A stretch of 64,000 bases of DNA, taken from contig NZ_CP035925.1 in assembly GCF_013373365.1 (NCBI RefSeq), forward strand, positions 248,001 to 312,000. The letters run 5' to 3'. The notes under the pieces are model-generated. The model was not told the DNA's origin, did not search any database, and worked only from the letters and a program-made list of their open reading frames with translations. How positions within the stretch are numbered: the first letter of the stretch is position 1; every line of letters starts with the position of its first letter. Shown here piece by piece: positions 8,558 through 16,552 of the stretch. This stretch comes from Lentibacillus sp. CBA3610. GTDB lineage: Bacteria > Bacillota > Bacilli > Bacillales > Amphibacillaceae. A program made the translations under genes and the position numbers.

Positions 8558-9724
8558 ATGCTGGTTCGCATGAATTATAAATATGAGATGTATCCAAACG
8601 AAGAACAGACGCAAACATTGGATAGCTGGCTATCCATTTGCCGTCAGCAGTACAATTCCGCCCTTCTGGATAAACAGCGTTTTTACCAAAAGAACCAGAC
8701 AGGATTATCCCGAACTCAATTACAAAAACAGCAAAAGGCGGATAAACAAAAGATCCCGTTTCTTAAAACGATACCGTCGCAGCCTTTTCAGGAAGTGTTC
8801 TTTCCTCTGGAACGAGCGTATAAGAACTTTTTTGAAGGACGTGCACGTTATCCAAAACTCAAAAAACACAAAGATTATAACTCACTGACATTTACACAAT
8901 TTGGAGTCGACAAACGACATGTGAAAAACAAGAAAACCGGTGAAGTCAAACGGCGTGATGTGCGTTATGCTGCTTCGCTAGACGACAATAATCATCTTCT
9001 TATTTCAAAGCTCGGGGCAGTGTATGTGAATTTTCATCGTCCATTGGAAGGCAAAGTGAAACAAGTCACCATCAAACGTCAGGGCAGCCGTTGGTTTGCG
9101 ATATTCAGCGTCGAAAGACACGTAAACGAAACGGTTGATTTCCCTGTTCAATCAACAGGCATTGATGTTGGTATTCAAAAGTTTGCCGTCTTATCCGATG
9201 GGACGACAGTCGATAATCCAAAGTTCCTCCTGAAAGAAGAAAAGAAACTGCATCGAGCGCAAAAGAAACTTTCCCTCATGAAAAAAGGCTCAAACAACTG
9301 GAAGAAACAGCTTCAAAAGGTGCAGCAGCTGCACATAAAAATTGCGAACCAGCGCCGTGATTTTCTCCATAAGCTAAGTTACCGGCTTTCGAAAACTTAT
9401 AAATTTGTTTTTGTGGAAGACCTGATCATCCGAAATATGGTGAAAAATCGTAATTTGGCAAAGTCAATTCATGAGGCTGGCTGGGGTACTTTTAGTAATA
9501 TGCTCACATATAAATGTAACAATAATGGTGGAAAGCTTGTAAAAATTAAACCGCATTATACCAGTCAAGACTGTTCCGGCTGTATGGCTCGTGTGAAAAA
9601 ATCTCTGTCTGTTCGCACGCATGTATGCAAGTCATGCGGAACTATTCTTGACCGCGACCATAATGCTGCCATCAATATTGAAAAAGCTGGATTGGCCCTT
9701 TTGAATCTCAGTCCAACGGCGTAA
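8558..9724 (+). CDS. tnpB: TnpB RNA-guided nuclease (full length)
   Basis: A 388-residue TnpB with an uninterrupted RuvC-like site: Asp203 (GIDVG), Glu287 (FVEDL) and an Asp of LDRDHNAAIN (365/367). A zinc ribbon lies between the last two (CSGC at 339-342, CKSC at 357-360). The N-terminal helix-turn-helix-like region starts MLVRMNYKYEMYPNEEQ, as usual. TnpB proteins are RNA-guided DNA endonucleases that use an omega RNA made from the element's right end and help keep the element in the genome. With all key residues present this copy looks active, unlike the other copy at 20-21 kb. Confidence 0.92.
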   Translation: MLVRMNYKYEMYPNEEQTQTLDSWLSICRQQYNSALLDKQRFYQKNQTGLSRTQLQKQQKADKQKIPFLKTIPSQPFQEVFFPLERAYKNFFEGRARYPKLKKHKDYNSLTFTQFGVDKRHVKNKKTGEVKRRDVRYAASLDDNNHLLISKLGAVYVNFHRPLEGKVKQVTIKRQGSRWFAIFSVERHVNETVDFPVQSTGIDVGIQKFAVLSDGTTVDNPKFLLKEEKKLHRAQKKLSLMKKGSNNWKKQLQKVQQLHIKIANQRRDFLHKLSYRLSKTYKFVFVEDLIIRNMVKNRNLAKSIHEAGWGTFSNMLTYKCNNNGGKLVKIKPHYTSQDCSGCMARVKKSLSVRTHVCKSCGTILDRDHNAAINIEKAGLALLNLSPTA

Positions 9725-9879
9725 ATAAATGGTTCCAACTGTAGGGCAAGGTCCTGTCCGAACAGTATAAACAAAGCCCTTGGAGATGATGTAAGTCTCG
9801 GTTCAATAGAACAAAGCAATCGTCTGTGAATAGGGAAGCTCCATCAAAATCCTGATTTAGGTGGAGAGGTTCACTTCAG
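9640..9879 (+). ncRNA. Probable omega RNA (reRNA) of the TnpB element
   Basis: By the known biology of TnpB, the guide RNA scaffold overlaps the 3' end of tnpB and ends at the right end of the element, with the guide taken from the flanking DNA. Here that is the region ending with the hairpin at 9838-9868. The guide would start at about 9876-9880 (GCATTTGGGACATATGG). The 5' boundary is a guess. Confidence 0.5.
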
Positions 9880-10072
9880 GCATTTGGGACATATGGTACG
9901 GATCAAATGGATATATTTTTAAAGAAGTGTCATATATCAAAAGGCAGAATTTATAATCATGGTTATGTTCCACCGAAAATGAAACGTAGAAAACAAAGCA
10001 GGAAAATTTATTTTTAAATGTTGACTGGCCTTTTGATGTTTTAGAAAAAATAAAAAAAAGGGAGATGAGTGC

Positions 10073-10657
10073 GTGCGAATACTATTGTTGGGCAAGTGAA
10101 CGATCGGAAGTGAAGTGCGAAAAGCATTGGAGACGGATCATGAGGTATACGTGCGGGAGAAACGGGGCGGATGTTTCAATTGATATAACATCGCCGGGAG
10201 TATAACAGCTATGTAATGAAACGACTGGTCGTGGATGCTGTCCGTGAACGTCCGGGGAGCAAATTTCAAAGCAGTTCCGGAGCTGACACCAGAGCTGAAC
10301 GAAAAAGGAATCGAGAGTAAGCTGAAAGGGCAAATCAACCTGGTGCTGTTGGGGCAGGAATATATGAACGATGGCGGCAGTTTCACACTGACAACGGGTG
10401 TCATGATGGATGATCCCATACCAATGGGCGCCTCAGCTGCCATGGCGAACGGTGGTGTCAAAGCGTTTGTGAAAGCAGCGTCGATTGAAATGCCAAGGGG
10501 AATCAGGATAAATTGCGTCAGTCCTAATATCGTACAGGAATCCTGGACAAGATAGGTAACCTTGCCGTTTACACCTGTGCCGGCCGAGCGTGTGGCAAGG
10601 TCTTATATTAAGAGTGTAGAAGGTGCACAAACCGGGCAAAATTATAATGTTTACTGA
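10073..10657 (+). pseudogene. Short-chain dehydrogenase, multiply frameshifted
   Basis: The remains start at GTG 10073 after a GGGAG site: a degraded Rossmann start (ILLLG...TIGSEVRKALETDHEV), then in other frames a long good stretch at about 10240-10550 (KAVPELTPELNEKGIESKLK, then GGSFTLTTGVMMDDPIPMG, then GIRINCVSPNIVQES), then VEGAQTGQNYNVY before TGA 10655. This is the order of a compact 200-residue SDR. Stops and frameshifts near 10098, 10190 and 10553 make it nonfunctional, and part of the middle is lost. Confidence 0.82.
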
Positions 10658-10671
10658 AGTTTATGGCATGC

Positions 10672-10707
10672 TGCGGCGCACTCTATAAATTTTATAGAGG
10701 CGCTGCT
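10672..10707. terminator. Long hairpin between two broken genes
   Basis: GCGGCGCACTCTATAAA pairs with TTTTATAGAGGCGCTGC (one bulge and G-U pairs). It follows the SDR remnant by 15 bases. There is no clear T-tract, so its role as terminator is only probable. Confidence 0.5.
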
Positions 10708-10738
10708 TCAGCCTTAATATTTTCATAGGGAGAATTGT

Positions 10739-10962
10739 GTGGCTGATATAAAATACGAAAATTATCGAACATATTGCAGTACTGTCCGATCACCAAAAAA
10801 GGTTGGACAAAAGAGCTGAATCTGGTCAGCTGGAATGGACGTGATCCCAAGTATGATCTTCGGGACTGGTCTCCGGATAAGGCGAAAATGGGAAAAGGTG
10901 TCACGTTGACGGACGCAGATCTGACTAATCTGAAAACTGCTTTGGACAAGCTGGATCTTTAA
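10739..10962 (+). pseudogene. ydbC: YdbC/PC4-family single-stranded DNA-binding protein, two frameshifts
   Basis: Joining three frames gives MADIKYE / IIEHIAVLSDHQK / KGWTKELNLVSWNGRDPKYD and on to KLDL, the full 74-residue YdbC (PC4-like) protein. The shifts are single extra bases at two A-runs, near 10757-10763 and 10795-10800. The core W-N-G-R-D-P-K-Y-D and MGKGVTLT motifs are intact. Either the gene is broken in this strain, or both shifts are sequencing errors in homopolymers; both lying in A-runs makes error a real possibility. GTG 10739 follows AGGGAGA. Confidence 0.75.
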
Positions 10963-11056
10963 TATAGTGTTTACCCGCCTCTCGTTTAAGATTTGTCAAA
11001 AAATGTAGTATCATGGGCGTATACATATAACATTAAACTGAATGGAGGACATCGAA

Positions 11057-12052
11057 TTGAATAGAAAACGTTGGTTCGCATTAGGGATTGCGGTCATATT
11101 ATTTGCAGTTTCCATCGGTTTCAGATTTATGAGCTCGTTGTTTGCAACCGATGTGGAGGCTTTGTTTGATGCACCGCAGCAGCAATATCAACAGGAAGTT
11201 ATCGAACAAGGTACCGGAAATAAAATTGCCGTTGTTGAGCTTGACGGGGTAATCCAGGATATTTCCACGTCTTCCATGCTTAATTCGGGCGGCTACAACC
11301 ACGACCGGTTTTTGAAAAAATTGGAGGATGTCGGTGAAAATCGTACGGTGGACGGGATTATTTTACGTGTCAATACACCTGGTGGTGGTGTTGTCGAAAG
11401 TGACGAAATCCATGACAAAATTGTTGAAATACAAGAAGAACAGGATAAACCCGTATACGTTTCAATGGGTAACCAGGCGGCATCCGGCGGTTATTATGTT
11501 TCCGCACCTGCCGATAAAATCGTTGCTCATCCGGCAACATTGACCGGCTCAATTGGTGTGATCATGCAAAGCATTAACTTTGCCGAGCTTGCTGAAGATA
11601 TCGGAATTGATTTCAATACGATTACGAGTGGTGAGTTTAAGGACATTATGTCCCAGACAAGGGAAATGACTGATGAGGAGCAGGATATTCTGCAAAACAT
11701 GATTGACGATATGTACGCTGATTTTGTCCAGGTCATTGTCGACGGCCGGGATATGTCCGAGTCTGAAGTGCGTGACCTTGGTGACGGACGGGTTTATACC
11801 GGAAGACAGGCGGCTGACAATGGGCTTGTCGATGAACTTGGCTCATTGGAAGAAACAGCTCAGGTCATGAAGGAAGATTTTGACTGGCCAAATGCACAGG
11901 TTGTTGAGTACAAATCCGGCTTTGAATTTAACAACTTCTTAGGCGGTTGGGCACAAAGCATGTTTAAAAATGAAGAAGCTGATCTCACAGCAATTCAGGA
12001 ACTGATTCAGCAATCAGATGGGCCACGTGCCATGTATCTATATACGAAGTAG
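11057..12052 (+). CDS. sppA: Signal peptide peptidase SppA
   Basis: A membrane-anchored serine protease (S49) of 331 residues that cuts leftover signal peptides in the membrane. One N-terminal membrane anchor lies at about residues 7-28. The Ser/Lys dyad is Ser143 (QAASGGYY) and Lys195 (SGEFKDIMS), close to the B. subtilis positions as I recall them. The start is TTG 11057, with TGGAGG at 11043-11048; an ATG at 11042 overlaps the ribosome site itself. Length equals the Bacillus short form. It is followed after 11 bp by an RDD-family gene, the same order as sppA-yteJ in B. subtilis. Confidence 0.93.
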   Translation: MNRKRWFALGIAVILFAVSIGFRFMSSLFATDVEALFDAPQQQYQQEVIEQGTGNKIAVVELDGVIQDISTSSMLNSGGYNHDRFLKKLEDVGENRTVDGIILRVNTPGGGVVESDEIHDKIVEIQEEQDKPVYVSMGNQAASGGYYVSAPADKIVAHPATLTGSIGVIMQSINFAELAEDIGIDFNTITSGEFKDIMSQTREMTDEEQDILQNMIDDMYADFVQVIVDGRDMSESEVRDLGDGRVYTGRQAADNGLVDELGSLEETAQVMKEDFDWPNAQVVEYKSGFEFNNFLGGWAQSMFKNEEADLTAIQELIQQSDGPRAMYLYTK

Positions 12053-12063
12053 GGGGTGCTGTT

Positions 12064-12525
12064 ATGAACGAAATTCCGGAAACATATTCAGAAACAATCA
12101 ATGACCGACGATTTGCCGGATTCTGGATGCGCTTTTGGGCGTACCTGGCCGATTTAGTTATCGTATTCAGTATTAACGGCATCCTTCTCAGTCCATTTAA
12201 ATTTATTAACGATGGCGACCCGACCGATATCGGATTTTGGACGGTGACCGGTATTATTGGAGCGATTGTGTTTTATCTGTACTTTTTGCTCATGACAAAA
12301 TATTATGGGAAGACACTGGGCAAGATGATTTTGGGCTTGAGGGTAGTCCGTGAAGATATGGAGCCGCTGCAATGGAGTGATCTGATTTTCCGGGAAGTGG
12401 TTGGACGCTTTATTCACCGTGTGTTTTGGTTTACAAACGTGTTATATTTATTTGTGGCGTTCGATACACAAAAACGAGGAATCCATGACATGTTTGCCGG
12501 CACACGGGTTGTGTTTGACAGATGA
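12064..12525 (+). CDS. yteJ: RDD-family membrane protein (YteJ-like)
   Basis: A 153-residue integral membrane protein with the RDD pattern: Arg in AGFWMRFWAYLADL at about 18-31, and Asp in the first membrane helix. Three hydrophobic helices follow (about 22-44, 58-80, 118-133). The segment YYGKTLGKMILGLRVV is a typical RDD inter-helix loop. It sits 11 bp after sppA, as yteJ does in B. subtilis; YteJ has been reported to modulate SppA there, so a joint role at the membrane is plausible. The operon ends at the terminator beyond 12530. Confidence 0.87.
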   Translation: MNEIPETYSETINDRRFAGFWMRFWAYLADLVIVFSINGILLSPFKFINDGDPTDIGFWTVTGIIGAIVFYLYFLLMTKYYGKTLGKMILGLRVVREDMEPLQWSDLIFREVVGRFIHRVFWFTNVLYLFVAFDTQKRGIHDMFAGTRVVFDR

Positions 12526-12530
12526 TGATA

Positions 12531-12565
12531 GAAGGTGGCGCTGTTTACAGTGCCATCTTTTTTTT
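12531..12565 (+). terminator. Terminator of the sppA operon
   Basis: GGTGGCGCTGT pairs with ACAGTGCCATC (two G-U pairs), followed by at least eight T residues. Confidence 0.8.
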
Positions 12566-12690
12566 GAAAAAAACTCATTCATATATAATCCAAACTGTAT
12601 ATTTCCGAAAAACTGTACTATCGTCCCAATTATCTTCAGGCGAACATAGGATAACTTCATAGAAGACGTTTAATGCTTGGAGGTTTCGTT

Positions 12691-13521
12691 ATGTTAAATT
12701 TGGATTACGGTGTACCGGAAATTTATGAGAAAGAGGCAAAAGAAAGTCTGGGAATGCTATATCAGGATATACAGACGGTTTTAAAGGTGCCAATTGTTAA
12801 TTTTATGTTTAGAACACTGGCGCTATATGAAACATTTTTAGGCGCAGCATGGACTCAGGTTCGTCCAAATATGCTGACGGTTGAGATGGAAAAAGCTGCT
12901 GATAAACTCAGATATCCGGATATCAGTGTGGATGTTCCAGGGATGAATTGGGATACAATTTATGATGTGTCAACGATTGAGAAAATTAAACGCGTCATTT
13001 TTACTTTCAATTATGTCAATCCAAAATTATTACTAATTGCCAGCGCATGGGCGGAAAGTTTAGGTAATCGGCCAATTCAAGGTACGCAGCATTCTAATGG
13101 ATATATAGCTCCTGGCGTTTTTCCAGGATTGGAAGCCATTCACTTAGTGGATATATGTCATACAACACCTGATGTAGAAAACTTACTCTTAAATATTATT
13201 AGAAAGCATCGTGCCTATGACGCTGCAAGTGATTACCGTGCACTTGCTAATTACCCGATCTTTTTGGAAAAAAGCTGGGGGAGCCTGAAATACTATGTCG
13301 GATCGGATGATTATAATCTGCTGAAAGCTAATCTTAAGAAGAAGTCCATTAAACTGGTTCATGAACGCATGCCTTTTCCGGTTACAATAAATACTGATTT
13401 TTTATATGAGGTTTATAACCCAAGAGATATTGCAGGCATGATGGGGATTATTTCCATGTTCCAGAATATACTTCCCGAACTAATCATTGAGGGTGAGTTT
13501 TTCAAACGGATGATTGATTGA
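12691..13521 (+). CDS. DehI-family (halocarboxylic acid dehalogenase-like) protein
   Basis: A soluble, mostly helical protein of 276 residues. Two related halves are visible: FLGAAWTQVRPNM at about residues 48-60 and FLEKSWGSLKYY at about 192-203, the paired F-L-x-x-x-W motifs of the DehI family. DehI of Pseudomonas is a cofactor-free 2-haloacid dehalogenase acting on both stereoisomers. The Bacillaceae relatives are annotated by similarity only, so the true substrate is unknown. ATG 12691 follows GGAGG at 12680; the upstream ATG at 12673 precedes that site. It is a single gene with its own terminator. Confidence 0.72.
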   Translation: MLNLDYGVPEIYEKEAKESLGMLYQDIQTVLKVPIVNFMFRTLALYETFLGAAWTQVRPNMLTVEMEKAADKLRYPDISVDVPGMNWDTIYDVSTIEKIKRVIFTFNYVNPKLLLIASAWAESLGNRPIQGTQHSNGYIAPGVFPGLEAIHLVDICHTTPDVENLLLNIIRKHRAYDAASDYRALANYPIFLEKSWGSLKYYVGSDDYNLLKANLKKKSIKLVHERMPFPVTINTDFLYEVYNPRDIAGMMGIISMFQNILPELIIEGEFFKRMID

Positions 13522-13597
13522 TGGAACGTGGGACAATAACTTATTTATCCCTTAAGCTTAAAAAAGTGTTATAACGACTGAGTCATATTAAAAAAGG

Positions 13598-13627
13598 ATC
13601 CATCTTCATTTTGAGGGTGGATTTTTT
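13598..13627 (+). terminator. Terminator of the DehI-like gene
   Basis: ATCCATC pairs with GGTGGAT and is followed by TTTTTT. The remaining 13628-13920 holds a dispersed repeat (next entry) and no gene. Confidence 0.75.
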
Positions 13628-13650
13628 GTAACGTCAGAAAGTATAACATT

Positions 13651-13755
13651 TCAGATGAAGACTTCAATCTTGAAATCGGCTGATTCGCCGATTTCCACAA
13701 GTCTGACTTTCGGCCTCTGACCTTTGGGAAGGCGAGGCTAGCCTGAGTTTTTCTA
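13651..13755. repeat. Dispersed ~100-bp repeat, copy A
   Basis: It contains the word TTGAAATCGGCTGATTCGCC, then GATTTCC, then CTTTCGGCCTCTGACC. The same string of motifs appears at 25040-25143 (same orientation), and inverted at 35217-35315 and 61243-61330. Internally GAAATCGGC and GCCGATTTC form a hairpin around a short variable loop. Confidence 0.8.
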
Positions 13756-13920
13756 GTGTTATTCAGTTATGATCAGCCATTTAGACAAACTGCGATGATT
13801 GCAGCTATTTTTCGGCAAAAGAAGACATTTTTCACACTTGTTATAATATTATATCTGAATTAAACTAAAACAAAGAAGATTCAGTATAAACCATCGAAAA
13901 TTCATTTAAGGAGTGGCGTT

Positions 13921-15525
13921 ATGAGTGTTGAAACAAATGTATCGGGTGATCTTGGCAGAATGTTGGACAGGGCGCGGCGGAATACGTTAGGGGATTTACT
14001 GGCACGTACGCGTGACCGGATGCCTGAAAAATTTGCATTTGTCTATGATGGACAGCGGCTGAATTATGCAGAATTGGATGACTTAGTAAATCAGACAGCA
14101 CGTGCGTTTCTGAAAGACGGTATGAAAAAAGGTGACATGGTAACGGTGATGTCCAGGAACAGTTTGGATTTTGTTGTCGTCAATTTTGCTTTGGCACGTA
14201 TGGGCGCGGTCATGATCCCCATCAATTATATGCTGTCGGGTGAGGATGTACAGTATATTCTGGAACATGCAGAAGTCAGTGCGTTCATTGCTTCAGAGGA
14301 ATATGCGTCAGTATTGGATGAGTCAGCAGGGAACTTGGACATCAGGCAGCGTTACTTAATGGATACATTGGGGACGTTTGATGGCGTTCTTGCAGAGTGG
14401 GTATCGTTATCTGATGCGCGTGAAGGACAGGCATCTGACCTCGTTGATGTTGCCACCAGCGATGATGACCTTGCGCATGTGCTGTATACGAGTGGAACGG
14501 AATCACGGCCAAAAGGGGTTATGCTTTCTCATAAAAGTCTTATAAGTGAATATGTGAGCTGTATCGTTGATGGGAAAATGGCAGCAGAAGATGTACTCGT
14601 GCATGCCTTGCCGTTTTATCACAGTGCACAGCTGCATGTGTTTTTAGGGCCGAGTGTTTATGTCGGGGCTAGTGGTATTATTCTAGGAGGAGCAAGTCCG
14701 GAAGTTATTTTAAAAACAATTGAAGAGGAAGGTGCAACCCAATTATTTGCACCGCCGACGGTCTGGATTGCACTGTTAAGGAATCCTGATTTTGATAAGC
14801 GGGATTTGTCAACACTGAGAAAATGCTATTATGGTGCCGCTATCATGCCCCGGGAGATTTTAAAAGAGCTTGCGGAGCGTCTTCCGAATGCACAATTCTG
14901 GAATTTCTACGGGCAGACAGAGGTGGCACCGCTCGCCACAGCATTGCAGCCGGAAGATCAGCTGCGTAAGCTTGGCTCTGCCGGAGTACCGACACTTAAC
15001 GTGCAGACGAAAATTATGGATGATGCTGGCAATGAAGTGCAGCGCGGTGAAGTCGGCGAGATTGTTCACCGGACACCGCACACAATGAAAGGTTATTTGC
15101 ATGATCCGGAAAAAACGGCTGAAGTGTTCAAGAACGGATGGTTTCACAGCGGAGATTTGGGTGTGATGGACGAAGAAGGGTATGTTACGATTATTGACCG
15201 CAAAAAAGATATGATCAACACAGGCGGGGTTAACGTATCGAGCCGTGAAGTCGAGGAAACGATTTATCAGATGGATGCGGTGTCCGAAGTTGCAGTCATC
15301 GGGATTCCGGATGCCTATTGGATTGAAGCCGTTACCGCTGTCATTGTGCGGAAAGACGGAGCGGAATTGACTGAGAAGACTGTTATTGAATTTTGCCGGG
15401 AGCGGCTGTCAAATTTCAAAGTTCCGAAGTATGTGGAATTTTCGAATGAGCTGCCCAAAAATCCGAGTGGTAAAGTTCTGAAACGTTCTTTGCGGGATCA
15501 GTATGAAAATCCGGGAGAGGTGTAG
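13921..15525 (+). CDS. Long-chain fatty acid CoA ligase / acyl-CoA synthetase (AMP-binding)
   Basis: An ANL-superfamily adenylating enzyme of 534 residues that activates a carboxylic acid with ATP and loads it onto CoA. The signature P-loop is at about residue 190 (YTSGTESRPKGVMLSH); here Glu replaces the usual Thr-Gly of YTSGTTGxPKG. Other core motifs are intact: FWNFYGQTE (A5), HSGDLGVMDEEGY (A7), DRKKDMINTGGVNVSSREVE (A8) and the C-terminal catalytic Lys in PSGKVLKR (A10). The sequence resembles acyl-CoA synthetases of the FadD type; exact chain length is unknown. ATG 13921 follows AAGGAG. It is a single gene, with a 21-bp-period array directly after the stop. Confidence 0.88.
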   Translation: MSVETNVSGDLGRMLDRARRNTLGDLLARTRDRMPEKFAFVYDGQRLNYAELDDLVNQTARAFLKDGMKKGDMVTVMSRNSLDFVVVNFALARMGAVMIPINYMLSGEDVQYILEHAEVSAFIASEEYASVLDESAGNLDIRQRYLMDTLGTFDGVLAEWVSLSDAREGQASDLVDVATSDDDLAHVLYTSGTESRPKGVMLSHKSLISEYVSCIVDGKMAAEDVLVHALPFYHSAQLHVFLGPSVYVGASGIILGGASPEVILKTIEEEGATQLFAPPTVWIALLRNPDFDKRDLSTLRKCYYGAAIMPREILKELAERLPNAQFWNFYGQTEVAPLATALQPEDQLRKLGSAGVPTLNVQTKIMDDAGNEVQRGEVGEIVHRTPHTMKGYLHDPEKTAEVFKNGWFHSGDLGVMDEEGYVTIIDRKKDMINTGGVNVSSREVEETIYQMDAVSEVAVIGIPDAYWIEAVTAVIVRKDGAELTEKTVIEFCRERLSNFKVPKYVEFSNELPKNPSGKVLKRSLRDQYENPGEV

Positions 15526-15538
15526 GCCACTTAATGAA

Positions 15539-15646
15539 AAACGCCAAAGATTAGGAGAAAAACGCCAAAGTTAACATCGGAAACGCCAAACATTGATATA
15601 AAATCGCCAAAATCAGGGTTGAAAACGCCAAAGTTTCCCCATCGGT
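15539..15646. repeat. 21-bp-period array (AACGCCAAAG core), 5 copies
   Basis: CGCCAA cores begin at 15542, 15563, 15584, 15605 and 15626, exactly 21 bp apart, with a variable 11-12 bp between them. The array begins 14 bp after the ligase stop. The same word in opposite orientation forms a longer 21-bp array at 57615-57800. Confidence 0.88.
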
Positions 15647-15698
15647 ATTCAGCATAAAACACTTCCATCTTGAAATAATAAAGCTTGGAGGTGGTTTT

Positions 15699-15830
15699 AT
15701 GGCTGAGAAAAAAGATAAGAATCAAGTCAAAACAAGTGTTAACAAGCAAGGGCTGAGTGAAGATGTGGCGGACCAGCAGCCGGACAGTCAGCTTGAACAG
15801 CGTGCGAAAAAGAAAAACACAAAAATTTAA
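15699..15830 (+). CDS. Small hydrophilic protein, 43 residues
   Basis: A short frame from ATG 15699 to TAA 15828, with a strong GGAGGTGG at 15687-15694. It encodes MAEKKDKNQVKTSVNKQGLS and continues to QRAKKKNTKI: very charged, Lys/Gln/Asp-rich, with no hydrophobic segment, so probably unstructured and cytoplasmic or spore-associated. The ribosome site, and the closely following gene at 15857, support real expression. I do not recognise a family. Confidence 0.6.
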   Translation: MAEKKDKNQVKTSVNKQGLSEDVADQQPDSQLEQRAKKKNTKI

Positions 15831-15856
15831 ACGTGCTATCTGATGAAAGGACGAAG

Positions 15857-16114
15857 GTGAGAATCATCGATAATACATTGAGCTACTTGCGTGAATCACT
15901 TGTGAACCATCAAGAAAATGATATGACCAAACAAATTGCCGATAAGCTTGAGCGAAATGGTTATAAGAATGAAGAGGAATTTGTCAGAAACCTGAACGAA
16001 GAAGAAATGGAATATCTGGATCAGGTAGTCAAGAAGGAATTGAATTATGCCAGAAATGCAGAAGATGAAGTGCGAGCCGGGCAATTAAGAGAAATTTATG
16101 AATTACTTTTTTAA
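15857..16114 (+). CDS. Small acidic helical protein, unknown function
   Basis: An 85-residue protein, mostly amphipathic helix (LSYLRESLVNHQENDMTKQI, then EEEFVRNLNEEEMEYLDQVV), with no cysteine, signal or membrane segment. I chose GTG 15857, with AAAGGA at 15845-15850, rather than GTG 15833, which lacks a site. It lies 26 bp after the 43-residue gene and probably shares its transcript. The family resembles small Bacillus proteins of unknown role; I cannot name it securely. Confidence 0.7.
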   Translation: MRIIDNTLSYLRESLVNHQENDMTKQIADKLERNGYKNEEEFVRNLNEEEMEYLDQVVKKELNYARNAEDEVRAGQLREIYELLF

Positions 16115-16131
16115 TTAGGCAAAAAATACCA

Positions 16132-16160
16132 TTGATTTTATTACCCTCAAGATGTATTAT
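16132..16160 (+). promoter_or_regulatory. SigA promoter of 6S RNA
   Basis: TTGATT at 16132-16137, a 17-bp spacer, and TATTAT at 16155-16160; predicted start at about 16167, exactly where the closing stem of the 6S RNA begins. Confidence 0.78.
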
Positions 16161-16166
16161 AAATTT

Positions 16167-16344
16167 ACAAGCTGCGATGTTCGTATTTAAATTAAGTTTT
16201 AACCTCTAACAGATGAATAGGGAGTTTTATATCGGGACTCAAATGTCGTGCCTCCAACGAGTGGAAGACAGGAAGGTTCCTGCAAACACCCACTTGGTGA
16301 AGTGGTGGTTTTAAAACTTTTTATTTAAGAAATACGGCACTTGT
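16167..16344 (+). ncRNA. ssrS: 6S RNA
   Basis: A structured RNA of about 178 nt. Its ends pair: ACAAG (16167-16171) with CTTGT (16340-16344), and CGTATTT (16182-16188) with AAATACG (16330-16336). The 5' side has the GCGATGTTCGT word, followed by AACCTCTAAC, GGGAGTTTTAT and GTGCCTCC, and then a hairpin-rich 3' half (CCCACTT / AAGTGGTGG), as I recall for Bacillus 6S RNAs. 6S RNA mimics an open promoter and binds the housekeeping RNA polymerase in stationary phase. A good promoter and a terminator frame it. Confidence 0.83.
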
Positions 16345-16368
16345 GGCTGCTAATTAATTAAGTGATAA

Positions 16369-16397
16369 GCCAGTTTCCTTCAGGGAGCTGGTTTTTT
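16369..16397 (+). terminator. Terminator downstream of 6S RNA
   Basis: CCAGTTTCC / GGGAGCTGG stem with a TTCA tetraloop followed by TTTTTT. Confidence 0.8.
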
Positions 16398-16552
16398 GTG
16401 TTTTTCAGGGATCTATAGTAGTACCGGTATAGAACAAGAATAGATGAGCTGGCAGGTATTGCACGAAAAATATGCGCTTCAATCTTCACGATATTATGGA
16501 AATTTTTCGTAATATCGTCTATAATTTGTGTATCGAGGAGGAGCGTTCTGTT

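Larger units (their letters stand above)
8413..9879 (+). mobile_element. IS200/IS605-superfamily TnpB-only element (IS1341 type)
   Basis: The element carries a complete tnpB but no tnpA. The right end (about 9828-9879) has a subterminal hairpin in which CTCCA pairs with TGGAG around TCAAAATCCTGATTTAGG. The left part (about 8420-8465) has a similar hairpin with CCCC/GGGG arms, which may be the left end or the remnant of an older element's right end. Upstream flanking bases read GTTTAAC, a plausible target-adjacent motif. There is no target-site duplication, as expected for this group. Boundaries are estimates. Confidence 0.75.

Noticed and set aside
9880..10017. Open 45-codon stretch beyond the TnpB right end as the rest of the exonuclease gene
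   Set aside because: No ExoII or ExoIII motif is visible and no likeness could be confirmed.
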